Origin: Armigeres subalbatus
Lineage: Eukaryota > Arthropoda > Insecta > Diptera > Culicidae
Assembly (NCBI RefSeq): GCF_024139115.2
Contig: NW_026943153.1
Location: forward strand, 62,001 to 126,000
Direction: 5' to 3'
DNA: 64,000 nucleotides
Shown here: piece after piece, positions 54,936-64,000 of the stretch
Layout: the number at the start of each line of letters is the position of its first letter
How positions within the stretch are numbered: the stretch's first letter is position 1
Notes under the pieces: generated by a model
Told to the model about the DNA's origin: nothing
The model's database searches: none
What the model saw: only the letters and a program-made list of their open reading frames with translations
Made by a program: the position numbers and the translations under genes

Positions 54936-55074
54936 AAAATGTTCTATCGGGGGATCCAGAACAATTTATATTTTTTCACTATTTTTGGTGCAAACTCCAT
55001 AGAAATCTCAATAGCCAATTTAAACCCAAACCCCCCCCAAATGTATGGAAAAATGGTCCCCGATAGAACATTTT
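54936..55074. mobile_element. ~139-bp MITE with perfect 17-bp TIRs
   Basis: AAAATGTTCTATCGGGG (54936-54952) is exactly inverted as CCCCGATAGAACATTTT (55058-55074). The short interior has no coding capacity. It lies inside the insertion that splits the LINE between its arginine-rich region (54.35 kb) and its WKDF linker (55.23 kb). A target duplication was not clear (T/TA-type flank possible). Confidence 0.8.
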
Positions 55075-56674
55075 TAAAATGCACCTACGTGAACATAAGC
55101 CTCTTCGGACAAACACACCGTGCGACAGTTCCCCGCTAACCGTCCATGACCGGACAACTACTTTATGAGGACCGAAACAAGGTAAGCGCGTTAAAGGAAT
55201 ATAAACAAAATAAGGTCAATTGAATACAATGGAAGGATTTCATTGACTCAGTCTCCGTCGCTGAACTCTGGAGAAAAGTAAACTCCATCATCGGAAAGCA
55301 GAGGGCTATTTCTATCTATTTGAACTTTCAAAATCTTACCATCTCCGATTCTCAACAGAACATGAAAAGGTCGGATATTCCTCATCCGAGAAATCGGCAA
55401 ACCGACAGAGTTATGTTACACCCTATTCGGGACGCTTCCAAACTTCGGCCAATTTCGGTCTTTTGCTGACCAACACATGCGTTCGTGGCACGTATGTCAA
55501 GGAAGGCATCAGGCTTGGTGAGCAACTTATTCCCAACCGGAAGATGGTCATGGTTCTTGGGGTTTGGAGTTCCTGCCCCATTTTCGGTCCGTGAAGTTCA
55601 TCGGCCATACACGGATCAACATGGTACAGACGCTCTCCCGGTCACACATTGTAAACAACAGGACCCTGTATAGGGCAAGCGATAGTGCACTGTGGCCTGC
55701 TGTACGAACTTGAGCTCACCTGCCTTGACCACAGGATTCTGCCAGATATTTTGCCACCAACAATACGTCCGATCTGCTTCTTCCACACAACTGAATATGT
55801 CATCGCGTGCAAGCGACAATATGCCGCAAAGGCGCCAGGTTTACTGCAGCCACATCCGGTGAACACAAGATCCCTCTCTGTATTCAAGGGGATCGAATAC
55901 TGCGCACGATAATCAGCGTCGGATTCCTCCTAGTGACTAGATTTCACTGGTACGGTGCGATGAGCTGGCAATCACCCACAACAATCACTAACGGCACTAT
56001 TTCGAGACGTTTCAACAGAGAAGAAATCACAAAGGCATTCCGTAGGTCGGTGACAGCACTTCTGCACACTCAATTAGGATTTTTTTTAACACAGGACCAA
56101 TCTAACCGTTTCTCAAAGACGTAGGACCAACCGGTACTCACTGACTCTACCAGCGTGATCGCTGCTATCAGAGGCGAGCATCCATCTTCCTGCGGATTCC
56201 GGAGCATTGCGGGATGCCTGGCAATAACGCAGCGAACCTACTGAGTGGAGTCATGTATCGAAGTCGGCCTTTTACCTCCTCCGTTTTCCTGCCTGATATG
56301 AAAAAAATGGACTAGTAAAGTCTTCAGCCTGGATTAGGAAAGTCTGTGGAAAAATAAAGGTACTTGGCAACCTTGGAGCGACTTGGCCAGTCGGTAAAAA
56401 TCAGCACCTTCCGACTTAGTATCGACCACACTAGAGCCTCCCACAACTTTGGAAGTGGCCCTTTCCGTGTTCCTTGTAGCATTAGCGATACACTAGGAGA
56501 CGATCCTACCATTCTTGCAGCCCTCATCCAGTTCCCGAAGCATGGAGGACTGTCCACCCAAATCTAAAATGGATTCCAATAACATGGAAATCTCGGGGAT
56601 CCCAAACCGGGTTTTAAGTCCTTTTCTTGAAAGAGAACGGGCTTTGCTTGATTACACCAACTTCCTAAATCCCA

Positions 56675-57660
56675 CGCCCTTACTTTACTTACTTATGGAT
56701 CCTGTACACCTCCGGTGGTGCAAAGGGACGATTTGAAAGATCTCCACCCTGAGCGTTGCCCAGCTATCGCTTTAACGTGTTGCCAAGTTAGATATCAGTC
56801 GACTTCTTTTATTTCTTTATTGAGGCTTCGTCGCCATGAGCCTCTGGGTCTGCCTCTGCTGCGATGTCCCGCTGGGTTCCAGTCTAATGCTTGTTTACAT
56901 ATTTTGTTTCCGCCCCTACGTAGAGTGTGGCCGACCCAGCCCCACTTCCGATCCCGAATTTCTGTTGCTATCGGCCTCTGGTAACAACGACGATGGAGCT
57001 CGTTGTTTGAGATCCAGTTGTGAGGCCACCATGCCCGAATTATATACCACAGGCATCTGTTGATAAACACCTGCAGCCGTTGAGTGTTCTCCACTGGTAC
57101 ACACCATGTAACAGCGTATAACAGCACAGATTTCACGTTAAAGTTGAAAATTCGTATTTTGGTGCGTTCACTTATCTGCCTGTTTTTCCAGATATTTCTT
57201 AAACTCGCAAAGGCAGCCCTTGCTTTCTTGATCCGTGCTCCTACGTTGATCTTGGTACCGCCGTCTGACGCCATTTGGCTACCAAGATATTGGGAGCTTT
57301 CAACATTCTCTACTTGCCCGGCTAATGTGAAACTGGAAGGTGTTTACATCCAACGATTTGGTTTTGTTGACGTTGATGACTAATCCTGCCGAAGAGAAGC
57401 GCTCGGCAAGGTCGTTGAGCTTACTCTGCATATCAAAGCGCCGTTGCGCGAGAAGTGCAACGTCATCAGCCAATTCGAAGTCGTTTAGGTGCTCCATGGT
57501 TATAGGCTGCCATAACAGCTCGCGGTTTGGTTCACGGTCAATCGCATCTACCAGAATCTCGTCGATTACGATGAGGAACAGTAACGATGATAGAATACAT
57601 CCTTGCCTCACACCAGCTACGACCCGGATAGGGTCGGACAAGACCCCATTGTGCATCACT
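56675..57660 (-). mobile_element. RTE-like LINE, 5'-truncated
   Basis: The minus strand begins inside the reverse transcriptase: VVAGVRQGCILSSLLFLIVI, then FELADDVALLAQRRFDMQSK (the usual Y/F-A-D-D block has L at its first position). SSAGLVINVNKTKSLDVNTF follows. After one frameshift near 57.29 kb come GARIKKARAAFASLRNIWKN, VKSVLLYAVTWCVPVENTQ and WGWVGHTLRRGG, ending in SLCTTGGVQDP with a stop at 56693-56695. A (TAAG)n-like tail follows, typical of RTE 3' ends. It is tail-to-tail with the LINE ending at 56567. The same family occurs at 48.6-49.3 kb. Confidence 0.88.
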
Positions 57661-58944
57661 CTACACGAAAAGGCCGATGATTTCTACGCTCTTAGTAGTA
57701 AACTTGTATTACCCAAAATGTCAGCTGGGGGTCTTCATCCTCCCCAAGTACCTGCCTTCCTGTCCATCTTTACCCGGAATTGTTTGGTTAGTACCATCGT
57801 TCGATTCGATTTCGAATTGATACACTATTAACATCATTGTATACTTTTGATTCCTTCTTAAGTTTTAGAAGATATCGAGATCGATTTCACATGAGAATGT
57901 TCCGAATTTCTGAACCCCCTTTTTTACCTATCCACAACTGACCGGTCAAAACAAAGGAAGGAATTTGCGAATCAAATTACTCCATAAAACAGTGCATGAA
58001 GGAGATACACTTATAGATAGAGGTTACTTCTTTCCAAACTCCTTATCGATCGATCAAGAAGGTCTTCATCGGCGCAACTAACGAATTCTATCTACAACCC
58101 TTAGATGCCAAATACCAGCCCTGATAACACGAAAACCAGGTTATTTTCGACCAGGTTATTTTACTTTGTTAACGAGTCCCGAAAAGTATTTTAAAGTGTA
58201 GTTAAAGTATGTTCTGTGCTCAGTATTGGGCTTAATTTTCATGTTATTCTCCTTTAACCTCGGTTGGGCCTTGGAGTTGTCTTGTCTCGACCCCTTTCCT
58301 CCATTGCTCAGGAGCCTGTCTGGTTTCCGAACTATTTCATTTGACTAGTAAATAATTGGCTTCCTACCAAAATTCACTTGCATAAATAATAAAACAAACA
58401 TTAAGAAAGCCAAAAATGAGTTAATTTATAGAACTGCATTTTAGGTACAATACAAACAAACATGAATATATAATTCGAACATAAATCCGAAGAGACAACC
58501 TGCTGCAATTGAGTAATCGCAAATCGCTGAGAGGAAAGCGATCAAAGTGAAAAGCTTCAACCTTTTTTAATAAATTATATATCGATCGAGTAGTATGCTA
58601 ATGGCTCGTAACCTACTTATTCAATACATATAAATATGAATTTGTTGTCGAGAATGTGATTAAAATGAACGGAATTCAATTAAATTCAATGAGAATATAA
58701 GTGAGTTATTTCGTCAGTGGATCGGATAATTTTGGTAATGGTATAGTGGAAAAGATACTCGATTTGCACATACACAATACACATGCCATATAAAGTTTTT
58801 TTTTATTATTTTGGAAATGCGAATGAAAACACTTCAACATGACAAAAGATAGACTGCTAGTAAAAACGGTGGTCACAAAAGTAGATAATAGATATCAAAT
58901 ATATTCCTAAACTGTAGTTCAGAAGATGGATTCATCCCTGTACT

Positions 58945-59015
58945 TCATCATTCTAAATATCACTATGTGGAATGCTCATGGATTAACAAACTACCGAGCT
59001 GGTCTGATCAAGTGC
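58945..59015 (+). mobile_element. Tiny fragment of a LINE endonuclease start
   Basis: The plus strand reads ILNITMWNAHGLTNYRAGL, the characteristic first strand of Jockey-type endonucleases (IxxWNAHGL). Nothing further of the domain follows. Confidence 0.55.
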
Positions 59016-59544
59016 ACAACCTACAAGATCAGATAAAGCAGATTTGTTCTCTAATTGGTGATGTTGATCTCGGTTCTCGTTCACTTTGATTACACTCTAA
59101 ACACCACGAATATCGACGTTTATGAAACGAACCAGTTGGGAACCGGTTCCTTGCACAGTAATCGACAACTGTTGGCATAATCACATTCCAGCACAATCGA
59201 TCGAACCAGTCAGTCAGTCAGTGGAACAGTCGAAAATTTAGCAAATGCAAAACTGCAAATCACTCCCGATCAAGTCATAACGAGCCCCATTAATCAACAC
59301 GACATAACCCGCGAACGCAAATCATTCTAATTTATTGCGCGTTGGCGGAATTGATTGATCGACCGATTCGCACTTTTCAAAAGTGACACATTGTGTAGCA
59401 CTTGACGGTATGGCCTTTGCATGGTCGAATATGTCAAATTTGCACTCTCAAGGGAGGACCTACCCAGATTGAGGTAATCCAGTCGCGACGAAGCTGGCCT
59501 CCGGGCTATCTCCACGACAGGTTCTGACTCCATGCTTTTTTTTT

Positions 59545-59760
59545 GTGAAACGCGAACGCAAACGAACGACGACCCGTAGCTACGTTCCAAAACAAACTAA
59601 ATCGGAGAAACTGAACGGAACTGTGCAGCAAGATCATCAGCGGATCATCGTCGTGGAGGAGAGCTCGTTCCGCAAAACTAGATCCAACGGAAAGGAAAAT
59701 CAGAAAATCTACAATATGTGCGCTGCCGATCTGCTAGCTACAATATGTGTCCAACGCTAA
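59545..59760 (+). CDS. Hypothetical coding-like frame, possible exon
   Basis: A plus-strand open stretch of about 71 residues, rich in basic and polar residues (TKSEKLNGTVQQDHQRIIVV, then EESSFRKTRSNGKENQ), with more C/G in third positions than the neighbourhood. There is no in-frame ATG at its start, since the nearest ATG (59532) is in another frame. If real it is an internal exon or an old element. No domain is recognised. Confidence 0.25.
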   Translation: MKRERKRTTTRSYVPKQTKSEKLNGTVQQDHQRIIVVEESSFRKTRSNGKENQKIYNMCAADLLATICVQR

Positions 59761-61978
59761 AGTTTCTAGTGTTGGCCAATCGTTAGTGGAATAAGCAGCA
59801 GTTGAACAGGGGTCTTCATGTTGTGCACCGTGGTGTTGATTCGAATTCCTAAATCAATGAATATCAAAATTTCTTGCAATTACTTCTCTTAAACATCTAG
59901 CAAGTTTTGCTTTTAATTCTATGCAAAATCAGTTTATCAACAATAGCATTGTATAAATGGGAAAGTTTTATATTCTTTTCCATAGAAGGACAATTATAAT
60001 TCAATTTATTGGAAAATATAGACAAACGAATCTACGAATTCTTCAAATTTTTCGATAAAATCGCGAGTATGCGAAATTTTTTACCCTATTCACATGAACA
60101 TTTTTATGATTTAAGATCTTAAAGTTTGTAAATTTATCTACAAGCCCCTGTAGCGCAAGGCGGGAATATCCGGCAACCAAGTACGCTGTTTATAGGCTTC
60201 GAAGACGTTATAGCAAGTGCCCACGAAAAGATTAGCCGGTTTTTTCTCTTATTTGACCATTAACTCATCGCGCTTAGCCAGTCATTTGCGCGTCATGCTA
60301 TAGCAGCAGTAGCAGCTTCAACTGATCAATGAGCCCTGATAGTGAGGACTTTTATATTCGGTAGAGAAACCATCATCCTAACTGGGCTTGGGCACACAAG
60401 TGAAACCGCAGTGTGACGAAGAGGCGTAAATGCAGCAACGTTGCATCTGCCGCACTCGCATGCATCATGCATGCACCGGCACCCAACAGGTTCAACTCCG
60501 CACAAAACGGGTTCCGGTTGTTTGTAAGGCATTGCTATTATAAGAAGCGACAAGATTCACTTATGGGGGGATCTTAAATTTCACCTTCTATTGGACTTAT
60601 ACAATTTTGCGCTTACAAACCAGTTCACCAGGGTACTCGAACTCGACGACTTTATTGGCAGATGACGATTGTTATGCGTGGTTCGGGGAACGAGTTTTGT
60701 GCTGTCGTCGTCTGTGTTGACAAATGGCGTGGTCGTATCATATCCGAGAGCCGCGTGGTCACTAGACAGCATCAACGCGGATGTTTGGACATACGTACTT
60801 CGTCCATATAATATACCTTTAACATCAAATCTTTGGTGGAATAAATAGGCTGACCGTATTTACCGTATTTAACGGGACAGTCCCGTTTTTTAGACCTTAT
60901 TGTGCTGTCCCGTCGTAATCCAAAAAATCCTCAATTTGTCCCGTTTTTTCATTGATTCATCCAAAGAGCCCAAACATATTATTAAAACAAATTCAAAATT
61001 AGTCAGAAATCTAAAATCAAATACAAAGAAAGTGAAAAAAAAAGTGAAAGTTAAGAAATATTTGCAGCCCTCGGCTGGCTCATGTCTCAACGAAGAAAGA
61101 GGACGAAACCCGTAAAAAATGAGAGATGTTATGTTATTAGTGTTGCTTGCCTAGAATGCTATCTATGCCATTTTGTATTTTCCATTGATCGACTTTTTTA
61201 AGATGTTTAACAGATGTGCGTCTCCGGGACATTTTTTCATGTAGTTTAATTTCAATGATTTTTTTCTGCTCATTCCGGAGGCATTAAAATTTGGCAAATT
61301 TCATCAGTGGATTAAACGGATTTGGGTACGCAAGTATTTCTTGAATCTCAGGTCATGCCTCAACGTCAATAAAATGAAGCGCAGGGATAGACATTCTAAT
61401 TTTAAGATTAAGTTCATTTTCGTTTATTGTTTTTGAATCTCCTGAAGTTGTAATTCAATTTGTTCTTCTAATCTGCTTTACCACATATTTTTCAATCAAT
61501 TCATACTTTTCGAAATATTAAGGATCATTCAAAGTCCGTCTGAATAATTCTGAATATTTCAAAATCATCCACTGTAAAAAACGACGTCATGAAGAAATAA
61601 TGAACAAAATCGAGTTTAAGGCAGTTTCAAACCGAGGGAAGATTTAATCAGTTTAAAGGCTAGACTTAAGGCCTCATGAACTTTATGGGATCTATGGGAA
61701 TCCTTTACGAAAAATTAGCAATTCGGCCCGATTCAAAATACAATCCGGCGGAGATCTCCGAGAGTCCGAGCTGTAAACCAGACTATAAATTGACCATGAT
61801 TCGTTTACTTTTCGCAACGAAATTGCATAAATCCTTTTATTGGGAGAACATGGGAACAAAATCAACGGACGAGATTCCCGAGGTGTGAAGCTACTTCTAG
61901 CGTAATTTATATAAATTTCGATAAAAAGGACTGTGAATTGATTAGATTTGATGTTTTCCCACAACTAACTTAATATAA

Positions 61979-62010
61979 TAGAAGGTTATGATGATGACTG
62001 ATTCACTCTA
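61979..62010. repeat. Target-site duplication, left copy (32 bp)
   Basis: TAGAAGGTTATGATGATGAC continuing to CACTCTA is identical to 62633-62664. It brackets the SINE at 62.01-62.63 kb. Confidence 0.9.
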
Positions 62011-62632
62011 GCGGGCTTGGTAGTCATATGGCTACTGCTTCTGCCTCATACGCAGGAGGTCGTGGGTTCAATCCCAGGTCCGTTCCATTCTCCTACTTTG
62101 TATCTTCCTCTATATTTCTCATGTTCTAGCAATCGCTAGAACTGGAAATGGACTTTCATACCATTTCCATTTTTATTCCTATACCTTCAACTTGAGTATT
62201 CTAACAGTAATCTGCTAGAATTGGAAATGAACTATAGAGCTCGTTTCCTACATCCAATTAGAAATTCCATCAGTTACCTTCTCCTATCTATCACATTGGC
62301 AGCTCGTTAACCAAAACGGACCTCTGCCTCTCCAACCGAACCCAAAAATTCCAACAAATTCCGCATGAACTCGTGGCAAGTGCAGAGGTATATTCGGCTT
62401 GCAGTGGGCGAGTGATTGCATCATCATTTCCTCCCCTTCCCTACATTGACTTGCATTCTGACGTGGCAGGCGCCAGTATGAACTAACAAATGAGATCACC
62501 AGTACTTGTACATAGAAGATGTGTGCTAGTCCCAAGCAAACATCTGTTGGTTCCCTGTGCAAGAACAGCTGATCTGGTCATAATGGAGTAGCAACTACGA
62601 GCAGTCAATCAAGCTCAAGCTCAAGCTCAAGC
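62011..62632 (+). mobile_element. tRNA-derived SINE with (CAAGCT)n tail
   Basis: The head GCGGGCTTGGTAGTCATATG, then GCTACTGC and a stem CTGC-CTCATAC-GCAG, places CAT at the anticodon position. Box B GGTTCAATCC and GGTCCGTTCC complete a tRNA-like 5' end that is closest in wording to a tRNA-Met. The body is about 540 bp. It ends in CAAGCTCAAGCTCAAGCTCA-type repeats, and an exact 32-bp target duplication flanks the whole. A long duplication and an intact short-repeat tail suggest a fairly young insertion. Confidence 0.85.
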
Positions 62633-62664
62633 TAGAAGGTTATGATGATGACTGATTCACTCTA
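62633..62664. repeat. Target-site duplication, right copy (32 bp)
   Basis: Identical to 61979-62010. The first T may belong to the SINE tail. Confidence 0.9.
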
Positions 62665-63246
62665 AAATATTTTTAATTTCTTAGAAAAATGGAAATTAAG
62701 CCCATAAATTTTAAAATTTCCACATTTTTTCACAGTTTTGCCTTTCGCGTATACTAAGTAAGAATACGTAAAGGCTATAGGATCACTTCATTTTGATAGA
62801 AGGCTCGGAGACCCATAGTGTTATATATCAATCGGCTCAGCTCGACGAATTAAATTATGTCTGTATGTGCGTATGTATGTGTGTTTGTATGTGTACAAAA
62901 AATGTGAGATAAACTTTTTTGTACTTAGCATTATCCGATTTTCTCGCAATTGTGGCCTAGTTGGACCCTATTGAAAATTAGACCGATCAGACATTGCGTT
63001 CCTGAGTTATTAAAAAACATTGTTTTTTTCTCCATTTTTCCCAAGGGTCCCAAAAAACAAACAACAAACAAAAAATTAAAATTAAAAAAAAATTCTATCA
63101 AAAACTGCTGTAATGCATTCAAATGAACGCAAATGAATGTGAATTGATGGAAATAACTGAATCTAATGTGCAATTTTGACCTTTCTTATATGCTTTTCTT
63201 GTAACATTTTACAATACACGAGAAAGCCACCATCACCGCTAGGTGG

Positions 63247-63474
63247 TTCAATCAAAGGTAATTGCCTATTTCCGGGGATTAAACCACCCGACTTGGACGT
63301 TAATTTACAATGTTATGAAAACTCATATGTGAATATGTACGTTATGTGGAAGATATCGATTTGGAAAATGTATTGGAAGTAACCACTTTCCCTTCGATGG
63401 AACTCGAACCCATGACCCAACAGTACGCTAGACTGGTGCTTTTAACCAACTAAGCTACGAAGGACCTCCTGGGA
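63247..63474 (-). mobile_element. tRNA-derived SINE (same family as 43.2 kb), near full length
   Basis: The minus strand starts GGAGGTCCTTCGTAGCTTAG with a cloverleaf-like head (63390-63464). It continues through GGTTACTTCCAATACATTTT, CATAACGTACATATTCACAT, GTTTTCATAACATTGTAAAT and CCCCGGAAATAGGCAATTAC to CTTTGATTGAA. It has the standard SINE order, tRNA head then body, without the extra 5' segment seen at 43.37-43.54 kb. It has inserted in the conserved end CTAGGTGG-ATTAATCTGGG of another repeat. Confidence 0.82.
63390..63464 (-). other. tRNA-like SINE head
   Basis: The same cloverleaf as 43284-43357, with one extra A in the D loop region and GGTTCGAGTTCC in box B, which breaks one T-stem pair. 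Anticodon position AGC is retained. Confidence 0.72.
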
Positions 63475-63690
63475 AGGATTATTCTGGGTTTTTATTTTTA
63501 TTTAATTTTATCACAAGGTTTTTTTGACAAGTCCCGTTTTCCAGTGCGTTTGTCCGGTTTTTTCACCGGAATGATCTGGTCAGCCTAGGAATAAATCTTG
63601 TAAAAAATAAATAGACAAAAGAAATTAAATAGACAATATCTCTATTTAAGAGTTTTTACCGTGAAGTACCGTTTTGAATCATTTTATTAT

Positions 63691-63900
63691 CAATTCAGTA
63701 GAAAATCGAAATGGGCTACTAGCGAAGTTGGATTTTTCTCACAGTCTGTACGCTAAAACAAACTTCGGAAGTGGTGCGCTGTTTTCATTCGTTGATGCGC
63801 TATAAAGCGCACCAGTCCGAAATTACGTTTAACGTATGGATTGTGAGAATAATCCAAACTCGCTAGTCGCCCATTTCGGTTTTCTACTGAATAGCAATTG
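63691..63900. mobile_element. Foldback MITE with ~90-bp arms
   Basis: The left arm (CAATTCAGTAGAAAATCGAA, ATGGGCTACTAGCGAAGTTG, GATTTTTCTCACAGTCTGTA, CTTCGGAAGTGGTGCGCT) is inverted as AGCGCACCAGTCCGAAATTA, GTATGGATTGTGAGAATAAT, CCAAACTCGCTAGTCGCCCA and TTCGGTTTTCTACTGAATAG, ending at CAATTG. The arms are about 80-85% identical by eye, with a short loop near 63.78-63.80 kb. No coding capacity. Confidence 0.85.
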
Positions 63901-64000
63901 ATAATACACAAACTTAAGCATAATTTCGATTTCATGAAGAACGTGTATTGGAAAGTTTCAATGGACGGGTTGTTTCTATACAAAGGCGAAACGACTGAAC

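Larger units (their letters stand above)
53570..56567 (+). mobile_element. LOA/Jockey-type LINE ORF2 with RNase H, degraded
   Basis: Plus-strand landmarks in order: endonuclease start LQWIINGYRS (53.58 kb), VVNVYLPC (53.83 kb), LLGDMKARHNKL (53.87 kb), RRPRWRYNVA (54.10 kb), the arginine-rich RRALRRWSVETRRVAKARRE (54.27 kb), and the linker WKDFIDSVSVAELWRKVNSI (55.23 kb). Then follow decayed reverse-transcriptase pieces, KIPLCIQGDRILR (55.87 kb), the RNase H block FLRIPEHCGMPGNNAANLL (56.19 kb), a tail with LSIDHTRASHN, and LGDDPTILAALIQF (56.49 kb) to a stop at 56565-56567. RNase H after the RT points to LOA- or I-related clades. Many frameshifts and an insertion near 54.4-55.1 kb make it inactive. 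Confidence 0.8.
57661..60837. other. Spacer; no confident gene
   Basis: Mostly AT-rich. It holds a tiny LINE fragment (58.95 kb), one coding-like frame (59.54 kb), TCAGTCAGTCAGTCAGTGG near 59.21 kb (repeated insect-initiator-like TCAGT) and a CpG-dense stretch at 60.35-60.52 kb. None of these is decisive. Confidence 0.35.
62760..63500 (+). repeat. Dispersed repeat (CTCGGAGACCCAT family), copy 2, interrupted by a SINE
   Basis: GGCTCGGAGACCCATAGTGT, ATCAATCGGCTCAGCTCGAC, a GTATGT-rich stretch, and AGACCGATCAGACATTGCGT match the 12.5-kb copy. The right end reads CGAGAAAGCCACCATCACCG, then CTAGGTGG, and resumes after the SINE as GGATTATTCTGGGTTTTTA. This is the reverse complement of the head of the 22.3, 26.8 and 40.8-kb elements. 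The two repeat families therefore share one terminus. Confidence 0.65.
60846..63587. mobile_element. hAT-type non-autonomous transposon with exact 8-bp target duplications
   Basis: TIRs TAGGCTGACC (60846-60855) and GGTCAGCCTA (63578-63587) are exact inverses. They are flanked by the 8-bp direct repeat GGAATAAA at 60838-60845 and 63588-63595, the signature length of hAT insertion. Next to both ends are CCCGTTTT-rich subterminal motifs (AACGGGACAGTCCCGTTTTT on the left, AAGTCCCGTTTTCC and TGTCCGGTTTTTTCACCGG on the right). The 2742-bp interior encodes no recognisable transposase and contains two SINEs and a dispersed repeat. Confidence 0.85.

Noticed and set aside
59200..59240. Core promoter from the repeated TCAGT motif
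   Set aside because: A short CAGT tandem alone is weak evidence; no TATA or downstream element and no convincing first exon follows.
1..64000. Endogenous viral element
   Set aside because: I looked for flavivirus-, rhabdovirus- or retrovirus-like reading frames because Aedes genomes often carry them. All polymerase-like motifs found belong to non-LTR retrotransposons. No such element is supported here.

Overview
The window looks like repeat-saturated DNA from a culicine mosquito, most likely Aedes. The reasons are: several tRNA-derived SINE copies with the structure of the Aedes Feilai family (two of them with target-site duplications); a Jockey-clade LINE that reads like the mosquito Juan elements; RTE-like and LOA/Jockey-like LINE relics; many palindromic MITEs; AT-rich spacers; and a run of 25 N at 20066-20090, which marks an assembly gap. 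I recognise no intact protein-coding host gene. Family names rest on recalled signatures, because no search could be run.

Layout. 1-2.25 kb is AT-rich spacer with two CpG-rich patches. 2.6-4.25 kb holds SINEs inserted into a ~140-bp tandem repeat. 4.28-9.65 kb is a large 23-bp satellite with variant blocks and a 115-bp higher-order repeat. 9.65-16.5 kb is mostly unique spacer with one TATA-type promoter candidate and one long hairpin. 17.05-19.99 kb is a degraded Juan-like LINE (-). 20.64-21.36 kb is a second LINE endonuclease relic (-). 22.27-23.99 kb is a ~150-bp tandem element ending in a (CA)n tract.

25.14-29.65 kb is a 4.5-kb foldback element: inverted outer arms, opposed arrays of a ~145-bp unit, and another repeat nested in the middle. 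29.7-30.7 kb is a reverse-transcriptase relic split by a SINE and a palindromic MITE. 33.36-35.39 kb is a larger LINE (-); fragments of the same family recur at 38.2, 41.3 and 42.96 kb. 39.07-49.05 kb is dominated by a GGAATTCC-rich ~12/24-bp repeat that switches strand several times. It is broken by a tRNA-bearing SINE copy (43.14-43.54 kb), by a 3.47-kb TIR element with 9-bp target duplications (45.11-48.58 kb), and by relics of an RTE-like LINE. 51.1-52.7 kb is bounded by ACCGGTAT-rich ends. 53.57-56.57 kb is a LOA/Jockey-type LINE with RNase H (+), and 56.68-57.66 kb is an RTE-like LINE (-). 60.85-63.59 kb is a hAT-type element with exact 8-bp target duplications, carrying two nested SINEs. 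A foldback MITE closes the window at 63.69-63.90 kb.

The parts do not form a pathway. They form a nested record of insertions. Order can be read in several places, for example SINE within dispersed repeat within hAT element at 60.8-63.6 kb. The strongest candidates for undescribed elements are the 25.1-29.6 kb foldback, the 45.1-48.6 kb TIR element, the hAT-type element, and the tRNA-bearing SINE with inverted arms.
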